Positions 47,012-58,710 of a stretch of DNA of 64,000 nt are shown piece by piece. A program made the position numbers and the translations under genes. How positions within the stretch are numbered: position 1 is the stretch's first letter; each line of letters begins with the position of its first letter. The notes below the pieces were generated by a model. The model did not search any database. It was given only the letters and a program-made list of their open reading frames with translations, and was not told the DNA's origin. This DNA is from Penium margaritaceum (Eukaryota; Streptophyta; Zygnematophyceae; Desmidiales; Peniaceae): assembly GCA_023375785.1 (NCBI GenBank), contig SZWC01003604.1, positions 1-64,000 on the forward strand, given 5' to 3'.

Positions 47012-47062
47012 ATTGAGTACCGCGGTACTCGAGTACCATGGTACTACAGTACCACGGTACAA
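47012..47062. repeat. GTAC palindrome cluster, left part
   Basis: GAGTACCGCGGTACTC (47015-47030) is a perfect 16-bp palindrome, AGTACCATGGTACT (47032-47045) a perfect 14-bp one, and GTACCACGGTAC follows. The cluster continues at 54666 beyond Copia-7. Confidence 0.85.
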
Positions 47063-47065
47063 ATA
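47061..47065. repeat. Target site duplication of Copia-7 (left copy)
   Basis: AAATA here is repeated exactly at 54666-54670, directly outside the two LTRs. Confidence 0.92.
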
Positions 47066-47914
47066 TGTATACATTAGAGTTCCTTCCAGGACCTTTGAAG
47101 TGCTGTAAGACTCATATAATTCCTTCCATATACACTGAAGAGTTAGTCACACACGGCACTGACACTTGTGCCTAATTTCACACACTACACAGCTACCAAG
47201 AGGTTACACACTGTGCACCAATACACGACTCGTCCCTTGCCAGTTCCAACGATAGGTTGTACGCCCCAAATGGTTGACTATCGATGAAGCAATGTAAAAA
47301 TTAAGTTGCTACATATTTATGCTAGTCTAGAGCTAGGAAATACAAAATAGCAAGGTCCTTCACCGAGCCTCAGACTGTCCGGTACTCCGGTGTCTGTTCT
47401 TCGGCAGTCACGGCCGTACTGGACGCCGGTTTCAAGCAACCGAGGCTGGCGGACGCCCAGCGCCCTCCGTACTCGTCCACACGAGAGGAGCCAATGCTCG
47501 CACTCTTGGTTGATCGAAAGCTGTACTCAGCCCGTCGCTCTCCCCGTGATCGGTCGCTGTCAATTTGCTCCTTTACAAAAACTGTTCGCTTTATCTCTCG
47601 GTCCTCATCATCCAACCCCGCTGCTCCGCAACTGCCATGTCATCATAGGAGACCGAGAGGAGTCGGTGCTTGCACTCTCGGTCCTTGCTTCTAGCACCGT
47701 GCCACGTCCCTCAGCCCAGAGTATGTCACTTGTTTTCTTGTTGGTCAGTTGTGGCATAAACTATGCCACTTTTCTCCTTTTGCCCATTGCTCAAAATCCG
47801 ACTGTTGGATGAAGCTAAAACGTGGAGGGTAAGGAGATGATGTCGTGAGCGTTCCGCTGGTGTGGTCAGATTTGCAATCGGAGGAGGAATGAGAGAGATA
47901 GGGACTTTCCAACA
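47066..47914 (-). repeat. Copia-7 3' LTR
   Basis: It runs TGTATACATTAGAG...CTTTCCAACA on the plus strand. It has the same length as the other LTR, with which it aligns throughout. Confidence 0.93.
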
Positions 47915-49250
47915 TTCCCCCCCTTGTGGCCCAATCTCCAGAGGAGAGAGGAGCACAAGAAAGAAAATGTCCCATCGGACGGAAGATGAGGAGGGAAGCT
48001 GAGGACGAGGCACGGAGAAGCGCGGACAGGACAGGAACCTCCCCCTCCCCCCCCCCCCCCCCCCCCCCCTCCCCCCCTTGCGAGCCGAGCTGAGCAAGAA
48101 GTGAAGGCCGAGGGTGGACGGCAGGACCAAGACGCTGACAAGCACATTGAAAAGCGAAACAAAATGAAGAAGTCAAGGAACGAATCAGCATCCCCCAGTG
48201 GTCGGCCGGGAGGCCAGTGGACCACGCGGGGCCGGGCAGGCAGGCTGGCCACCTGATTGTCCGGCCAGGGTGGTCTTCGAGGGTGCCCCAAAAATGCCGT
48301 AGGGCAAGGTCCAAGCACAAAAGGTTCCAAAAATCCCCGGAGCCCCCTGCTGCTGCAGAAACCGGTGTGCATCCCCTTGTTTTTTTTTTCTTGTGTGTTG
48401 GTAGAGACAGAGGACGCGGCGCAGGCGGACAGAAGTAAAAAACGTCCGGTAAGAAGGTGGTGCTTCCGGATGGGGTAATGCAAGGCAGGATGCGAGAGGT
48501 CCAAGAACACTCCGGCCAAGCTGCCCATCACTACCCCACCGGGAAACACGACAGGATAGGTGGGGAGGCAAGGAGAAAAGGAGCAGAGAAATGCGCAATT
48601 GGAGGTGGTGCTCGAAGGAGCCGTGGTGTGGGGCAGACGGAAAGAAGTCGAAAATGTCTGAGAGGGAATGAGACGCCAGTTGCGCGATGCNNNNNNNNNN
48701 NNNNNNNNNNNNNNNNNNNNNNNNNNNNNNNNNNNNNNNNNNNNNNNNNNNNNNNNNNNNNNNNNNNNNNNNNNNNNNNNNNNNNNNNNNNNNNNNNNNN
48801 NNNNNNNNNNNNNNNNNNNNNNNNNNNNNNNNNNCCTGGTTGCAAATCCACGGTCAACGAGGTCAGCAAAGTCTAGGAGTTTGGCATGAAGCAAGGATCG
48901 AGGCGTAGCAGGAGGAAAGCACGGTTGAAAGGCGATGCGCATGGAGCCGCGGGCGATGCGAGACAGCAGGCGGGCAGTACAAGCAGCAGAGGCAAGCAGA
49001 GGCAGCGGCAAAAAACGTGGTGATTTTGGAGAGAGCCACCGAGTCCAGCGCCTCATAGTGGAAAGACTCGGGAGGCCCTAACCGTAGTCGCGCCAAACCG
49101 GGAGGCCCCGGAGCCATGCCAACACCTCATATGGGGGGCATGGACAACGGGACGTTACTGGCAGCGGCAGCGAGAGAAGAGAGGGATCCGCGGAGAGCCA
49201 CCCGACCCAACTCCTCATATGGGGGGACCGGGGAGGCTGTAAGTGGATCA
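47915..49250 (-). other. Copia-7 long 3' non-coding segment with C-run and gap
   Basis: Between the end of RNase H and the LTR lie about 1.3 kb with no recognisable domain, longer than the ~370 bp in the related Copia-2. It holds a near-pure C-run (48039-48077), a 144-N gap (48691-48834) and repeated GAGAGCCACC...CTCATA phrases near 49032 and 49193. Frames crossing the N-run are artefacts. It could be captured host DNA or simple expansion. Confidence 0.6.
48691..48834. other. Assembly gap (144 N)
   Basis: A run of N lies in the 3' segment of Copia-7, close to a long homopolymer C-run that probably stopped assembly. Confidence 0.99.
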
Positions 49251-49269
49251 AGAGAAGGGTAAGGCACAG

Positions 49270-52200
49270 CAGCTAGGATGGAGCACATGCAAGACCAAGG
49301 CGAACGCAAAGGGTGGCATGATGCTCAGCAGAGAGAGCCTTGGTGAGGATGTCAGCGGTTTGAATGTCAATGGGAATATACGTCACACCCACTTCACCGT
49401 TGGAGACCGCGTCCCACACGAAGTGATATTGTCGGCGAATGTGCTTTGTGTGATCGTGAAGGATGGGATCTTCGGAAAGTGCAATAGCTCCTTCATTGTC
49501 GCAGTGAATCTGGGTGGCGTCGATTTGAGCATAGCCAAGTTCAGCAAGAAGCATGCGAAGCCACACTGCTCTCGCTTTCAGCAATGTACTCAGATTCCAT
49601 GGAAGAGAGAGAAACCATCAATTGTTTCTTGAAGTGCCAGCTGACAGGGGCCCAATTCAGCATGAAAATGTAGCCACTGGTAGATTTGTTGTCAGATTGG
49701 CTACCAGACAGATCGGCATCGCAGTAGCCACTGAGAATGATGTTGCCACCATAAGTGTACCGGATGCTGAGGGCAGCGGTATTGCAGGGATAGCAAACAC
49801 TCCGCTTGGCCGCGACAACTTGCACTGTGGTGGGAGCATGGCAGCCTTGAATGAGAATGCCCACAGTGTAGGAGAGATCAGGGCGAGTCGCGATAGAGGC
49901 GTACATCTGAGAGTCAACGATGCTGGGGTAAAGTTTGGAGTCCACATGTCAAGCGAGATCAGTGGCAGTGGACGGTTTTGTGAGACCGTGTTGAGTGGCA
50001 AGTGGAGTAGACATTGGTGATGCAGATCCAAGGCCAAACTTGTCAGCCACCTGCTGGGCATATGTTGTTTGAGAGAGGGAAACTTCATTGAGGCCCATGT
50101 CATGGTGAATCTGGATGCTCAGGAAGTAGCGTAGAGGTCCCATGTCAAACATTTCAAAATCCTGAGAAAGAGAGGTTTTGAAGGAGGAGATGACAGTAAG
50201 GTCAGCACCAAAGAGAATGAGGTCATGAACATAGAGGATCACTCGGAGAGCCTGAGGCCCAGACCTGTAGTAGACGGAGTGATCTGAGTGAAGGCGAGAA
50301 AGCGCTTGAGAGATGAAGAATTGGTGAATCTTCAGATTCCATTGGCAGGGCGCTCGTTTGAGGCCGTAGAGTGAGCGGTTAAGTTTGCAGACCATGTCAG
50401 GATGGGCATCATCAACGAAACCTTTGGGTTGTTGCATGTAGATGACTTCCTCAAGGTCGCTGTTGAGAAATGCGCTTTTGACGTCTATTTGATGGAGATG
50501 CCAATGGTTGGCAGCAGTGAGAGAGAGGATGACGCGAATGGAGGAGTACTTTGCTGCTGTAGCAGAGGTGTCGCTGTAGTTGACGCCGAGGATTTTTCTA
50601 TAGCCACGTGCGACAAACCTTGCTTTCTAGCGATCTGGTGCACCAGCACTGTTGAGTTTGAGGCAATGGGCTCATTGGCTGGGCAGGGCACCAGTGTCCA
50701 GGTGTTCTGCATTTGGATTTGCTAAAACTCCTCTTGAGGAGCTTGCTTCCACTTGTCATCTTCCGGACAACGCATGGCATCCTCGTAACTGACAGGATCC
50801 ACTGCTTGTGTGAGAAGTGCACATTCATCAGGAAGGTATGCTTCCAGGTTGTCCACAGTTGTAAGGAAACTCAGCTGAAAATGATACGGTGCCTTACTGA
50901 CGCGTGTGGAACGGCGGAGAACCGGGGGTTCTGTGGGAGATTTTAGGCTGACGAGGACTTCTGAATCTTGTGGTGAGTCCGGGAGAGAAGGTGATGCTGC
51001 TGCTGCTGGTGCGGATTTGATGGGTAATAGAACTTGATCATGTTCATCTGAGAGTTGATGTGGAATCTGCGTAGTGGGTGCCACCACAGGGTCAGCAGAG
51101 ATGAGGGTTGTGACGGTTGGGGGAGCTGGGACCTTGCTCTGATTGATGAAGCTTTCATAAAAAATGGGTGAGCGACTCTGAACCACAGAGCGTGTTGCTG
51201 GATCCCAGAGTCGGTAGATAGCACAATGGTCTTCGTAACCGAGTAAAATGCAGCTCTTGGAGCATGGTTTAAGCTTCGTGTGGTCACCGGGACGGATCCA
51301 CACATGAGCTGTGCATCCAGATATTTTGAGGTGGCCCACATACGGCCTGCCCACCACCAGCTGGTAGCTTGGTGGTGGGCAGCCTTTTGGTGATGTACGC
51401 TGCTGTTGATAGTGCTTCTGCCCAAAACACAGAGGTTAGCCCAGCAGTGTGCAGCATGGTACGTGTGCGTTTGAGTAGGATCTGGTTCATGTACTCAGCT
51501 CATCCATTTTGTTCTGGATTATAGGGAACGGTTCGTTGGTGCTGAATTCCTTTTGCTGCATAAAAGGCGGACAGAGTGGCATTGACAAACTCTGTTCCAT
51601 TGTCACTGCAAATCTTTTTGACGGACAGGTTCTTCTCGTTTTCAACGAGCCGGATCTAGGTCTTGAGGATGTCTGGAATCTCTGGTTTGAATCACAGCAC
51701 TTTTGTCCGCACCATGTGGGTGTAATCATCCAGCAGCACCAGAAAGTAGTGCTTGTTGCTCAGAGAGGCTTCCTTTACACTTCAGAGATCCACATGAAAA
51801 AGCTCAAGCGGTGCCGATGAACTGGATTCGTCGTAGGGTGAGAAGGATGCCTGCTTGTGCTTTCCTGTCAAACATCTGTCACAAAGTTTGTCAGGAGATG
51901 ATGGTCCCAATGGAGAGCGAAGATTGTGCACGAGTTCTTCCTTTGCCATGCACTACAGAGTAGTGTGGTTCACGTGGGCAAGTCTCTTGTGCCACAGTTC
52001 AAGAGATTGAACTTGTGCTGGGTTTGGAGGAGCTGTGGCTGCTGGAGCATGGTTGTTGTTGCTAGCAATGAAGGCCATTTCCATTGCTTCTAAGATGTTG
52101 TATTGCTGTGGCTGCAGGAGCTGTGTTGAGCAAGGTTAGATTTCACACTCGGGATGCCACGGCGGCGAGTTGACAATTTTTTTCCATGACTTTGCAGTTT

Positions 52201-53480
52201 TTGTCCGTGTCAAACAGAACTTGGTAGCCTCTGTCATTGAGCTGAGTGACAGAGAGGAGGTTTGCTGTCAAGCCAGGAATGTAAAGAACGTTGTTGAATG
52301 TACGTGTAGCTGTTTTTCCTTGGAGTAGAATGTTGACGCGCACAGTGCCTTTGCCATAGGCTGGAATGACGTGGCCCCCGTGCCATCGCCAACGCGGCCC
52401 CCTTTTGGTTTGTCGAACCAATCTTGTTTGTACATCATGTGCCTTGTGCATCCTGAATCAAGGATCCATGCGAGTATCCCAACAGCTTCCAAGAAAACAC
52501 GGTCGATAGTGCACATCGCAAGTTCCTCAAAAATTGCTCCGTCCTCATTGATGTCAAGATCTTGAGATTTGGGCCCTTCTGGAGTTGTGAATAGTGAGTC
52601 TTCAGGCAGATCTGCACTTTGATCACTCTCAAGCTCTTAGTTGATGGACTGTGGGGTCACACTGATGTCTCCCACATGAGCCAAAACATTGGCAATAAGA
52701 CTTGATATAATTGTAGCTCTGTTTTCCTTTTCATCTGATGTTGTGAGGTATGCTTGATGGCTGGGACGTTGTTGTTGGCGTCCTTGGAATTGTCCCTGAA
52801 ACCGTTCCTGTTGTCTCTTCTTTGGACAATCCAGTTGTATGTGCCCTTCCTGTCCACAGATCCAACAGATTCCGTCATCAAGGGGCACAAAAGGTCGAGA
52901 AAAATTTGCTCCTTGTGCTTGTGGGTAGTATGTTGATGTAGAAGCCATGGTTCCTTGACTTGTCGGCGGCCCATTTCCATAGCTTGCAAACTTCTTAGTT
53001 GGCTGACTTTGGTACTTGGCTGCCAAAGCAGCTTCTCCACCATTCTCCTTTACATACAGATCTTCGTCTTTAGATAGCTCTTCAATGGCCTTCTCCAGGG
53101 TAAACTAAAGACCCTTGGTAGCTTGTATAGCCGATGCTGCTGCTGCTGCTCCTGCTGCTGGGGCAGCGGCACCGGTGGCAGCAGCGATGGCTTCTTGAAT
53201 GGCTGTCAGTTGAGAGGTCACTGAGTTTCTTTGATCTTTGTATGCCTGATGCCTGTTGATGGTTCCTTTGAATCTGGCAGGGAATCCACGGAAAAGGGTT
53301 AGGATCATGATTCGATCTGAAATGGCTTCACCCATTGCAATGATTTTGGAGACAAGGTATTTGAGATGGGTAATGTGGTCCTCCAGTCTTGTTCCTTCTT
53401 CCATTCTTTGGGTATGGAAGGCTGTGAGGAGATCACCAAGTTCAACATCACTGGTTCTCTCGTAACGATTATTCAATACT
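49270..53480 (-). pseudogene. Copia-7 gag-pol region
   Basis: Minus-strand parts in order: gag (53480-53100, with LEDHITHLKYLVSKI, typical of the Copia gag core), a CCHC knuckle CWICGQEGHIQLDC (about 52867-52826), protease ILAWILDSGCTRHMM (about 52477-52433) with LTANLLSVTQLND, integrase (about 51900-51290, with MNQILLKRTRTMLHTAGL), integrase tail (YRLWDPATRSVVQSRSPIF, about 51220), RT (about 50770-49980, with ILYVHDLILFGADLT and FDMGPLRYFLSIQIH) and RNase H (about 49780-49290, with NKSTSGYIFMLNWAPVSW and TKHIRRQYHFVWD). The same signatures occur in Copia-2. It is a fossil. Confidence 0.88.
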
Positions 53481-53816
53481 TTTCATGCTATCCGAGGACA
53501 CAGGATGTCATTTCGGTCGCGAATGAGAAATTTTAGGCGTTTCGTGAGTTGCATAGCAAGGATAGAAAATGCCTGGTCACACCATCGTTGCCATGTCGTC
53601 TTTTCTTCTTCTTAGGCATTTGCTGCAAGTTTTTCCGTGGGTGGATCAGAAAACACGCCCCACATTCCCTTGTTGAGAAAGACCATGCGCATATTGCATG
53701 CCCATGTAGAGTAGTAATCACCGTAAATATCAGTATCTTGAAATATTCTCCATTGCCTCCACTTGTTAGTGCCATGAAGTTGGAGCCTCGTCTGCACCAC
53801 CTGCTCTGATACCAAA

Positions 53817-54665
53817 TGTAGCAATTAGAGTTCCTTCTAGGACCTTTGAAGTCCTGTGAGACTCATATACTTCCTTCCATACACACTGAAGAGTTAGTCA
53901 CACACGGCACTGACACTTGTGCCTGATTTCACACACTACACAGTTACGAAGAGGTTACACACTGTGCACCAATACACGACTCGTCTCTTGCCAATTCTAG
54001 CACTAGGTTGTACGTCTAAAATGGTTGACTATCGATGAAGCAATGTACAAATTAAGTTGCTACCTATTTATGCTAGTCTAGCGCTAGGAAACAAAAAACA
54101 GCAAGGTGCTTCATTTTGCCTCAGACTGTCCGGTACTCCGGTGTCTGTTCTTCGGCAGTCACGGCCGTACCGGACGCCGGTCTCGAGCAACCGAGGTTGG
54201 CAGACGCCAAGCGTCCTCCGTACTTGTCCACGCGAGAGGAGCCAGTGCTCGGACTCTTGGTTGATCGACGGCTGTACTCAGCCCGTCGCTCTCCCCGTGA
54301 TTGCTCACCATCGGTCTGCTCCTTTACAAAAACTGTTCATTTTATCTCTCGGTCCTCAACATCCAACATAGCTGCTCCGCAACTGCCACATCATCATAGG
54401 AGACCGAGAGGAGTCGGTGCTCACACTCTCGGTCCTTGCTTCCAGCGCCGTGCCATGTCCCTCAGCCCAGAGTATGTCACTTGTTCTCTTGTTGTTCAGT
54501 TGTGGCATAAACTATGCCACTTTTCTCCTCCTGCCCATTGCTCGAAATCCGACCGTTGGATGAAGCTGAAACTCGGAGGGTAAGGAGATGACGACGTGAG
54601 CTTTCCGCTGGTGTGGTCAGATTTGCAGTTGGAGTAGAAATGAAAGAGATGGGGTTTTTTCAACA
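53817..54665 (-). repeat. Copia-7 5' LTR
   Basis: It starts TGTAGCAATTAGAG beside the primer site and ends TTTTTTCAACA. It is 849 bp, aligned end to end with 47066-47914. Confidence 0.93.
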
Positions 54666-54835
54666 AAATACCGCAGTATCATAGTTTTGTGGCAGCTCAT
54701 TACCGATACCGGTACCGGTACCGCATTTTCGACGGTATTGGTAAAATACTGTTGTACTATACAAGTACCGCGGTACACGGTATACCATTGTGTAAAAGAC
54801 ACGTTGTACCATGGTACTAAAATGTGTACCACGGT
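54666..54835. repeat. GTAC palindrome cluster, right part
   Basis: It starts with the AAATA duplication and continues with tandem ACCGGTACCGGTACCG and scattered GTACCGCGGTAC motifs. It joins the cluster at 47012-47062 across the Copia-7 insertion. Confidence 0.85.
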
Positions 54836-55904
54836 AGTGAATGCCTTAATAGTTTTCTAACACCAAAAATGAATTCTAATCTCAAAAACTGAGATCAGTG
54901 CTAGATGTCATGAAGTTGAAACTCAAGTGTTTATACTCACAAAGAAAAGATACACCTTTATATTATATTCACTTGATATATGGAGATGTTAAGGGGGAGT
55001 AAAAGTTAGGGAACAAGAAATGAGGGAAGGGGAGGAGGGTGAAGTTATGAAGAGATACTCTAGTTGAATACCGTAGTGTCTCTGATGTTTGCCTATTTTT
55101 CAGAGCTCAATTGAAGGAATATTAAATTTGAGCATAGTTTTCAGCCTGGGACATTTGGACCTGTTTGTCCAAAAGCCCTGGTATTTTTTAGCGTCTTCTT
55201 TTGGTGAAACGTCCCATTCATGTCCTTGGTCTGTCCCAAGGACTTCGCTTTTTGAGCCCTGAAATTTTGAATGTCGAAGGCGAAGTCGTACGTCGCAGCT
55301 CGCTTCGCAGGTGGATTCGCACCTCACTTCCCAGTTCGCTGAGGATTTCTTTTCTCGGAGTTGTTCTATTATGGAACAAGAAACGGGGTCTGGAAGACTA
55401 CGTACGCGCTTTTCTCAAAATCTTTATTCCGACGAACAGTTTTTGCAATCACAACCTGTGAAGGAGCTTGAGAGAACAATTTCCCACTCGTAAAGGCTTG
55501 TGTGAGAGAAACGTGGCCTTTGAAAATAATCCAGCCCTCGACATGAAAATTGTTCTGGGTGCAGGAGATGCTTTAACAGCAAGGAAAGGAGGGGGGGGGT
55601 GTGGGGGGTGATCCTTGTCTCTTCTCTCAACAGGGAAATTTTTGACAGCCGTCCATCATAGTGGGCACGCTCGCCCATTGACGTATGCATTACATGTACA
55701 GCAGTCACGTCCAAACCACACGATCCACACGCCCGGCCTTCGACTTTCTCTCACAAAATTCTCTTTCCGTTTGAACTTTGGACAATGATTATATATCATT
55801 TCCTGTCCACTGCAAGCGTCTGAGTGCACACTCATCCGCACTACTATGTTGACTTAGTTGTAGCGCATTACCGTTACTTGTCAAAGTTTTTTCTCACTTT
55901 CTCA
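54836..55904. other. AT-rich spacer between GTAC clusters, no gene
   Basis: Short frames on both strands show no domain. A GAAGTCG/GCTCGCTTCGC-rich patch lies at 55277-55330 and a G-run at about 55590-55610. No transposase is recognised. Confidence 0.5.
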
Positions 55905-56070
55905 CTACCGGGTTACTGTACCACGGTATGGTACCGCGGTACGGAAGAGGGGTACCCTGCCAGGTCAGTACCGATACCGTACCGGTACCATAAGAAAATG
56001 TACCGTACCGCGGTACTGCAATATCGCAGTACAAAAACGTGGTATACTGCAGTACCGGTAATACCATCAT
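55905..56070. repeat. Second GTAC palindrome cluster
   Basis: Many GTACCGCGGTAC, ACCGTACCGGTACC and GCAGTACCG motifs lie within 165 bp. It resembles the cluster at 54666-54835. Confidence 0.85.
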
Positions 56071-56079
56071 CAACACTGC

Positions 56080-57346
56080 TTCAGAGGTAAATCTCAAGGT
56101 GCCTCCATGTTTTCCAGTCCCCTCTACATGTGTGTAAGTGCATGTGAGGCTGGACAAGAGGGAACTCAAGGTGTGAGAGGCCATGAACTGGAAAAACATT
56201 AACGACCAAAAACATTAACACAGCTCTTGAGCACCGAGAAATTTGCATCAGCCATGAATAGATGAACTAGGTCGCCACGATGCATCAAATGTGTGACACA
56301 AGAAGGAATACAACCACTGGAGCATCAATGGGGAAAACTAAAAAGCAATTGCTGCACAACAACATTTGATACTGAGAGAGCTCAAAGCCCATACACCATT
56401 AGAATCAACTCCGTGGAGCCCTGGCCCAAGGATCTACAAGGTCTACAAGGCTGCACAAAACAGAATTAATTAGGGCATGCAGGCCCATGCAAACACAAAC
56501 ATGAGCTCTGAGTGTGAGTGCTTTGCAAAATAGCAAGAATTTGGCTCAGTCTCGAATGCATAATATGAAAGAACAAGGAGAATTTACAAATGAGCACCTA
56601 GCAGGCTTATGTAGGGGCACCGGCAGCTAGCCGCACTGGGCCTCGTCACCCCCACTGAGCCCAAATGAGTCAGCAGCAAGAGCACACTGTAGATATCAAA
56701 TGAACAAAAAAGGTGGTCTCCTCGAGGCACCGGAACAGCTCTCCTAGTGCCCGGGTCTCGACCATAGAGAAGATACCACCTGTGCTAGAAACACTCGTTT
56801 GGCCTCGGCCGTCTGGCCGTGGCCGAAGACGACTCGTATGCTAGACCACTATAAGCAATCCAGCTTGCATGCACATGCCACATACAGTATGGCCACACAC
56901 CAAGACACAAAATCACATGGTCTCCTCGTGACACTGGTACAACCCACCAAGTGTCCGGGTCTCGACCAATAGAGTGCTACCATTCACATGCACCTGTGCA
57001 ATCACGTAGCATGAGCCACATGCCGGCTGCTATAGTATGCTCATAGCAGAGAATGGACCCCTCGCCATGCATCTCCAATGACGTCGCGTTGAGTCGAGGT
57101 CCACACAACAATCCCCTAGGGCACATGAACCTGGCGTCGATGTCCTCGCTGGAGATGTTGATACCGTAGCTGAACACATCCGGGGCAATATATCATGTGG
57201 TTTCTCCATCACGTAGAGATAGCACCCCCTGTCACATACGAGTCTGCTCACACCGTCAAAGACCAAGTGGTGTCTCCGGCTACGACTTCCCATGTCGCCC
57301 CTCCATCACCTGGATTGTACCAGTCCTCGTGTGACTGCCAAGGGTC
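56080..57346. other. Unrecognised DNA with a repeated short motif
   Basis: On the minus strand two related peptides can be read 210 bp apart: VETRTLGGLYQCHEET (near 56920-56968) and VETRALGELFRCLEET (near 56712-56760). Between 56977 and 57177 a minus-strand 66-codon frame reads MFSYGINISSEDIDARF onward. No family is recognised. It may be the remains of a host gene or element. Confidence 0.35.
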
Positions 57347-57943
57347 CTAACTCACAGTCTCTCCTCTCTCTACTCTACCACAATACATCTGTGTATGCCG
57401 GATGAAAGGGAATGGGCGAGCAGCACGCAAGCGTGGATGAAGTGGCGGAGCTGGCCTCCGAGGCGGGATAGAGCACCCTGAAGCACAAGGGTACACCGCC
57501 ACAAGAGAAAGAGGGCTGGAACAATGAACCGGACCACCACACATGGAAAAAAGTGACGATGGAGCAGCTGAAGTGGGTGGATGAAGTTGCGTGAAGGTAG
57601 CAGAAAAAGAGGGAGGAGCAATGATGGAGTCGACAGGAACGCAGATGGCGGAAACTGAAGGCATAATCACCTCTCCTGTGGTAGTGTCTCCATTAGACAT
57701 CATACTCGGAGCTGGTACAAGATCCTCCCCAAGCATGGGTGTGCAAGATCTTGGTAGTGGAAAGCTCGTGCCGATAGTAGTGGTTCTCCCTTGCTCTGAG
57801 AGTCGCTCCCACGATGCCATCACCTCCCACTGCAGCATCTCTACACGCTCCTGTAAGTCAGCGTAATCTGCCTCGGACATGTGGAGGTGGCCCATGTGTA
57901 CCTCGCGTAGGATCAACTCTGTCCCACTGGATGGTACACACAC
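57347..57943 (-). CDS. Hypothetical ORF, unrecognised, possible exon
   Basis: A 198-codon frame starts at the ATG at 57943. Residues 22-50 (MSEADYADLQERVEMLQWEV and following) have a heptad-like, possibly coiled-coil pattern. The rest is Ser/Pro/Thr-rich and probably disordered, ending in a Pro/Arg-rich tail. Other minus-strand open stretches lie upstream (58022-58351, 58793-59550, 59601-59987), so these may be exons or pieces of one decayed gene. No family, splice pattern or promoter is recognised. Confidence 0.25.
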   Translation of the reverse strand: MCVPSSGTELILREVHMGHLHMSEADYADLQERVEMLQWEVMASWERLSEQGRTTTIGTSFPLPRSCTPMLGEDLVPAPSMMSNGDTTTGEVIMPSVSAICVPVDSIIAPPSFSATFTQLHPPTSAAPSSLFSMCGGPVHCSSPLSLVAVYPCASGCSIPPRRPAPPLHPRLRAARPFPFIRHTQMYCGRVERGETVS

Positions 57944-58021
57944 AGTCTATAGAAATCGCAAGTTCAACTCCATCTGTGTCTCTACTGTTGAAGACCATGG
58001 AGTCGGTGCTACTGCATCCTC

Positions 58022-58351
58022 CTAGGGGTCAACCAAACTCGCAATATGCTGAGAGACTGGACAATCGGACATAGATGAAGGTGTGGCATCCCGACCGTAG
58101 CTCATGTCTATCAAACAAGGAGGGATGAGCGATTGCGTGCCGAGAGAGAAGGGGAAGGTGGATTCGTCAGAGTCCGTCAAGCATGTGGAAATGTCGTCTA
58201 TGCAGGTACTGCCACTCTCAGCATCGATGTCATCAGTAGAGTCACCAACAGATGAACACACGACAGTAGAACTCAACTCCTGCTGAGGAGGTGACCCCAT
58301 CTGTGTGGTCTGAAGTGCTACACTGTCCTCAGCTGCCGGCATAGTGGACAC
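58022..58351 (-). CDS. Hypothetical ORF, Ser/Asp/Thr-rich
   Basis: A 109-codon minus-strand frame encodes an acidic, Ser/Thr-rich stretch (GDSTDDIDAESGSTCIDDIS and similar) with no known domain. Position and strand suggest it could belong with the open frames on either side. Confidence 0.2.
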   Translation of the reverse strand: MSTMPAAEDSVALQTTQMGSPPQQELSSTVVCSSVGDSTDDIDAESGSTCIDDISTCLTDSDESTFPFSLGTQSLIPPCLIDMSYGRDATPSSMSDCPVSQHIASLVDP

Positions 58352-58710
58352 GTCTATCTAGGACTCCGGCTGGATGACTTATCCAATACCAGTCAAGGTA
58401 ATGTGTAAGCGTAACTGACGCTCACGCATCATCTCGCCGGGAAGACTGGTCTCTATCACCCGCTCAATGAGTAAGGATCATCACCTGAGTGCGCCATGTG
58501 TAATGCTCCTCCTCCATATGTACAGAAGCCCACGGACTCTGGGAACACGTACAACTCCTGACGCTGAAGCTAGTCCTCAGGTAGCCCCGATAACAAGGTC
58601 GAGCCTGTTGTGCCTGCAACAGCACATATCCTAGTGACATCTCTCAGTAATGATGCTCTCAAGAATGCCTCCACGTCTGAAAGACCGGCCGATCCACTCT
58701 GCTCCTACAC

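Larger units (their letters stand above)
47066..54665 (-). mobile_element. Copia-7: Copia with both LTRs and target duplication
   Basis: Two 849-bp LTRs (47066-47914 and 53817-54665) flank a minus-strand interior. The primer site (TTTGGTATCAGAGCAG, plus 53801-53816) abuts the right LTR and a purine tract (plus 47915-47930) abuts the left. The exact 5-bp duplication AAATA marks the insertion. Gag to RNase H can be followed; the frames carry roughly a dozen breaks. The LTRs differ by about 6-7% by eye, so it is younger than Gypsy-1 and older than Copia-3. It is a close relative of Copia-2. A 144-N gap lies in its 3' segment. Confidence 0.94.
46991..56079. mobile_element. Possible foldback element with GTAC-rich ends (split by Copia-7)
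   Basis: Palindromic GTACC/GGTAC clusters occur at 46991-47065 continuing at 54666-54835, and again at about 55905-56070. The outer ends read GCAGGGCTGCAATACC (left) and, inverted, GCAGTGTTGATGATGG (right); the inner ends read CGGTAGTG and CACTACCG. That is compatible with long inverted repeats around a ~1 kb centre. No transposase and no target duplication were found, so two independent repeat clusters remain possible. Confidence 0.35.

Noticed and set aside
47866-49056. 396-aa minus-strand frame and other frames across 48691-48834
   Set aside because: They span the 144-N gap and a C-rich low-complexity stretch; no domain is recognisable.
46991-56079. DNA transposon with an encoded transposase
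   Set aside because: No open frame between the GTAC clusters shows a transposase motif; kept only as a possible non-autonomous element.
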